The position numbers and the translations under genes are program-made. From NCBI GenBank assembly GCA_014523515.1, contig JAATVJ010000069.1, forward strand, positions 1 through 5,826: a stretch of 5,826 nt of DNA, in the 5' to 3' direction. Positions 4,503 through 5,826 of the stretch are shown in pieces (the first letter of the stretch is position 1; each line of letters starts with the position of its first letter). The notes beneath the pieces are model-generated. The model saw only the letters and a program-made list of their open reading frames with translations. It searched no databases and was not told the DNA's origin. The DNA comes from Nitrososphaerales archaeon TH1177 (GTDB lineage Archaea > Thermoproteota > Nitrososphaeria > Nitrososphaerales > Nitrososphaeraceae).

Positions 4503-4670
4503 TTATACTTGTTTTATTAAATTTTTAAAATGTTCTAGATTTTTAGAAATTTCTTCTTGCCATGTCTCCTCTATATATCCATGTTCTTTAATTCCATGTT
4601 CTTTAGCATTAGCAAATAGTTCTTCTTCAGTTTCTCCGTACATTGTATGATTACAGACTTTATCTCTCAT
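4503..4670 (-). CDS. DUF1059-like small protein, 55 residues
   Basis: A short cytoplasmic protein resembling the DUF1059 family, whose members are about 50-70 residues and of unknown function. The recognisable core is YGETEEELFANAKEHGIKEH (11-30), the typical G-x-TEEE...AxEH..exHG pattern, followed by an amphipathic C-terminal helix ending EHFKNLIKQV. Only one cysteine remains (C6); many relatives have an additional cysteine before the TEEE segment. An in-frame stop three codons upstream makes the ATG at 4670 the only possible ATG start. A second ATG four bases earlier is out of frame and closes at once. A TATA-like ATTTAATACA (4701-4710, minus strand) is about 36 nt from the start, and a double oligo-T tract follows 12 nt after the stop. 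It converges on nfi, so the two are unlikely to be co-transcribed. Confidence 0.8.
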   Translation of the reverse strand: MRDKVCNHTMYGETEEELFANAKEHGIKEHGYIEETWQEEISKNLEHFKNLIKQV

Positions 4671-4700
4671 GCATCTTTACAATTAATTGAGAGTGTCAAA

Positions 4701-4710
4701 TGTATTAAAT
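4701..4710 (-). promoter_or_regulatory. Candidate TATA box for the DUF1059-like gene
   Basis: Read on the minus strand this is ATTTAATACA, centred about 36 nt from the ATG at 4670, which implies a leader of about 10 nt. The evidence is position and base composition only. Confidence 0.3.
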
Positions 4711-5049
4711 AGCTAAGTAGTTTTTAAGGTAGTCTATAATAATAATTCTTTAATAATTTACAATGTTCTATTTTTGATAGGTTATTTTATATGTATTCTA
4801 AAAATTTATTTATCGTCTATAATAATTTCATTTTATTGTAAATTTAATATTATATTCATTTTTTAGATATTTGATATAGGATTTATTTTTTATATTTTAA
4901 TATTTATTATTGCTAAAAATAGTGAGGTTAACTAAAAAAAGTAAAAGTTTATCTAAAATTATAAACCTCTACTATTACAAATGAAATTGTTAAGATATTT
5001 CTTAAGCTAACTAAACCTAAATTTAGTAAATAACTATTAACTTAAGATT

Positions 5050-5071
5050 AATAAATTATTAGTAATTTATT
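5050..5071. promoter_or_regulatory. 9-bp inverted repeat upstream of the PsbP-like gene
   Basis: AATAAATTA and TAATTTATT pair perfectly around a TTAG loop, ending 20-26 nt before the possible TTG starts. It overlaps the place where a TATA box would be expected, so it could be promoter sequence or an operator. Confidence 0.35.
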
Positions 5072-5097
5072 TATTTAACTATAAAATATAATTGGTA

Positions 5098-5826
5098 TTG
5101 AATGCTATTTTCATAATACTTTTATCTCTATCTTCAATTGTATTTCTATCTCTTTTTACAAATAACTTTACTTTGATATTTGCAGAAAATTCTATTGAGA
5201 ATTCACAGAATAATTGGACTAAATACACAAATCAAACCTATGGTTTTACTTTAGAATATCCATCATCATGGATATTGAAAGACTACGAACACGATAAAGA
5301 TAAAGGAATTTTTAATTTTATGATAGGCCAATTAACAAAGAATATTTCTTATGAAAATTTTACTGGATTCTTTGCATTTAGATCCTTTGGAGAAACTGGA
5401 TTTTCCTTTGGAACCTCACAATTTAATATGATTCCAATAGATGATATTGGTTTTCTTACAGATATTGTTCAAAATATGATCAAAAAAATAATTATTGATA
5501 ATTATAATCTAAATTTAACATTTTTAAATGATAGTAAGATACAGAGATTAAATGATGAGAAAATAGGAACTTTTACTTTTCAGATTGATAATCCTATAAA
5601 AAATATTTTCATAACAACAATAGTTACTAATCATAATAATAATACCATGGCATTTTTTCTATTAGGAACTCAAGATCAATTTAAAAATTCATATATTGTT
5701 AAAAATTTAAACCACATGTTGAATTCAATAAAATGGATAGATAAAAATTCGGAAACTGAAACATCAATCACCAATAATTCTAGAAATAAGCCAATGCTTA
5801 CATTGTTTGAAGCTGATGAATTCAAT
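5098..5826 (+). CDS. Exported PsbP-like protein, 3' end outside the window
   Basis: An open frame runs to the right edge, with 243 codons visible and no stop. After a hydrophobic signal peptide (roughly residues 4-29, likely cut IFA|EN) comes WTKYTNQTYGFTLEYPSSW (40-58), the entry motif of PsbP-like domains common in secreted thaumarchaeal proteins. Alternating beta and helical segments follow, with several N-glycosylation-type NxS/T sites and no cysteine. The start is a problem: no in-frame ATG precedes the signal peptide. TTG at 5098 or 5092 (just after a TAA) could start it. Alternatively, the ATG at 5102 is intended but is out of frame by one base near the TTTT run at 5108-5111. Role unknown; probably an extracellular or surface-associated protein. 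Confidence 0.75.
   Translation, partial: MNAIFIILLSLSSIVFLSLFTNNFTLIFAENSIENSQNNWTKYTNQTYGFTLEYPSSWILKDYEHDKDKGIFNFMIGQLTKNISYENFTGFFAFRSFGETGFSFGTSQFNMIPIDDIGFLTDIVQNMIKKIIIDNYNLNLTFLNDSKIQRLNDEKIGTFTFQIDNPIKNIFITTIVTNHNNNTMAFFLLGTQDQFKNSYIVKNLNHMLNSIKWIDKNSETETSITNNSRNKPMLTLFEADEFN

Larger units (their letters stand above)
4671..5091. other. AT-rich divergent spacer with small dyads
   Basis: No gene is supported here. Visible structure includes a 12-bp direct repeat GTCTATAATAAT (4732-4743, 4815-4826), a GAGGTT/AACCTC pair (4924-4929, 4964-4969), a TTAAGA/TCTTAA hairpin (4990-5005), a CTAAATTTAG palindrome (5017-5026), and a 9-bp-stem hairpin (5050-5071) just upstream of the last gene. Confidence 0.55.

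Overview
The window most likely comes from an AT-rich ammonia-oxidising archaeon of the Nitrososphaeria (Thaumarchaeota), probably a soil type near Nitrososphaera or Nitrosocosmicus. This is inferred from protein style, not a search. The clues are a secreted protein with an NDNGGT-type prealbumin-like domain and CPAGQHFD cysteine modules, a secreted PsbP-like protein, a DUF1059-like mini-protein, a tiny Cys-rich zinc protein, an archaeal-type endonuclease V, GGTGA as Shine-Dalgarno sequence, AT-rich TATA-like boxes and oligo-T gene ends. Genes are short and widely spaced, with visibly lower GC between them than within them.

Layout: (1) 92-1468 (+), a 458-residue exported protein: prealbumin-like domain, polyproline/cysteine linker made of two identical 72-bp repeats, then a concanavalin-A-like beta-sandwich. 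(2) 1469-1812, a convergent gap with two perfect palindromes. (3) 1813-2412 (-), an exported acidic protein of unknown function. (4) 2607-2726 (+), a 39-residue Cys-rich zinc-ribbon-like protein. (5) 2727-3166, non-coding, with a TGTATAC repeat and a two-stage dyad. (6) 3167-3346 (-), a 59-residue disordered protein. (7) 3347-3751, non-coding, with a 161-bp element bounded by 26-bp inverted repeats and a 19-bp palindrome. (8) 3752-4384 (+), endonuclease V (nfi), followed by a long hairpin. (9) 4503-4670 (-), a 55-residue DUF1059-like protein. (10) 4671-5091, non-coding, with several small dyads. (11) 5098 to the right edge (+), a PsbP-like exported protein, incomplete, with no usable ATG.

No operon is visible: genes alternate strand and most have their own spacer. 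Three proteins are exported and probably act at the cell surface. Endonuclease V is the only gene with a confident enzymatic role (repair of deaminated purines). The best items for a second look are the three small genes, two of them very short, which all end in the same double oligo-T signal 12-13 nt after the stop; the 161-bp inverted-repeat element upstream of nfi; and the perfect 72-bp coding duplication. I see no complete defence system, mobile-element transposase, CRISPR array, tRNA or rRNA.
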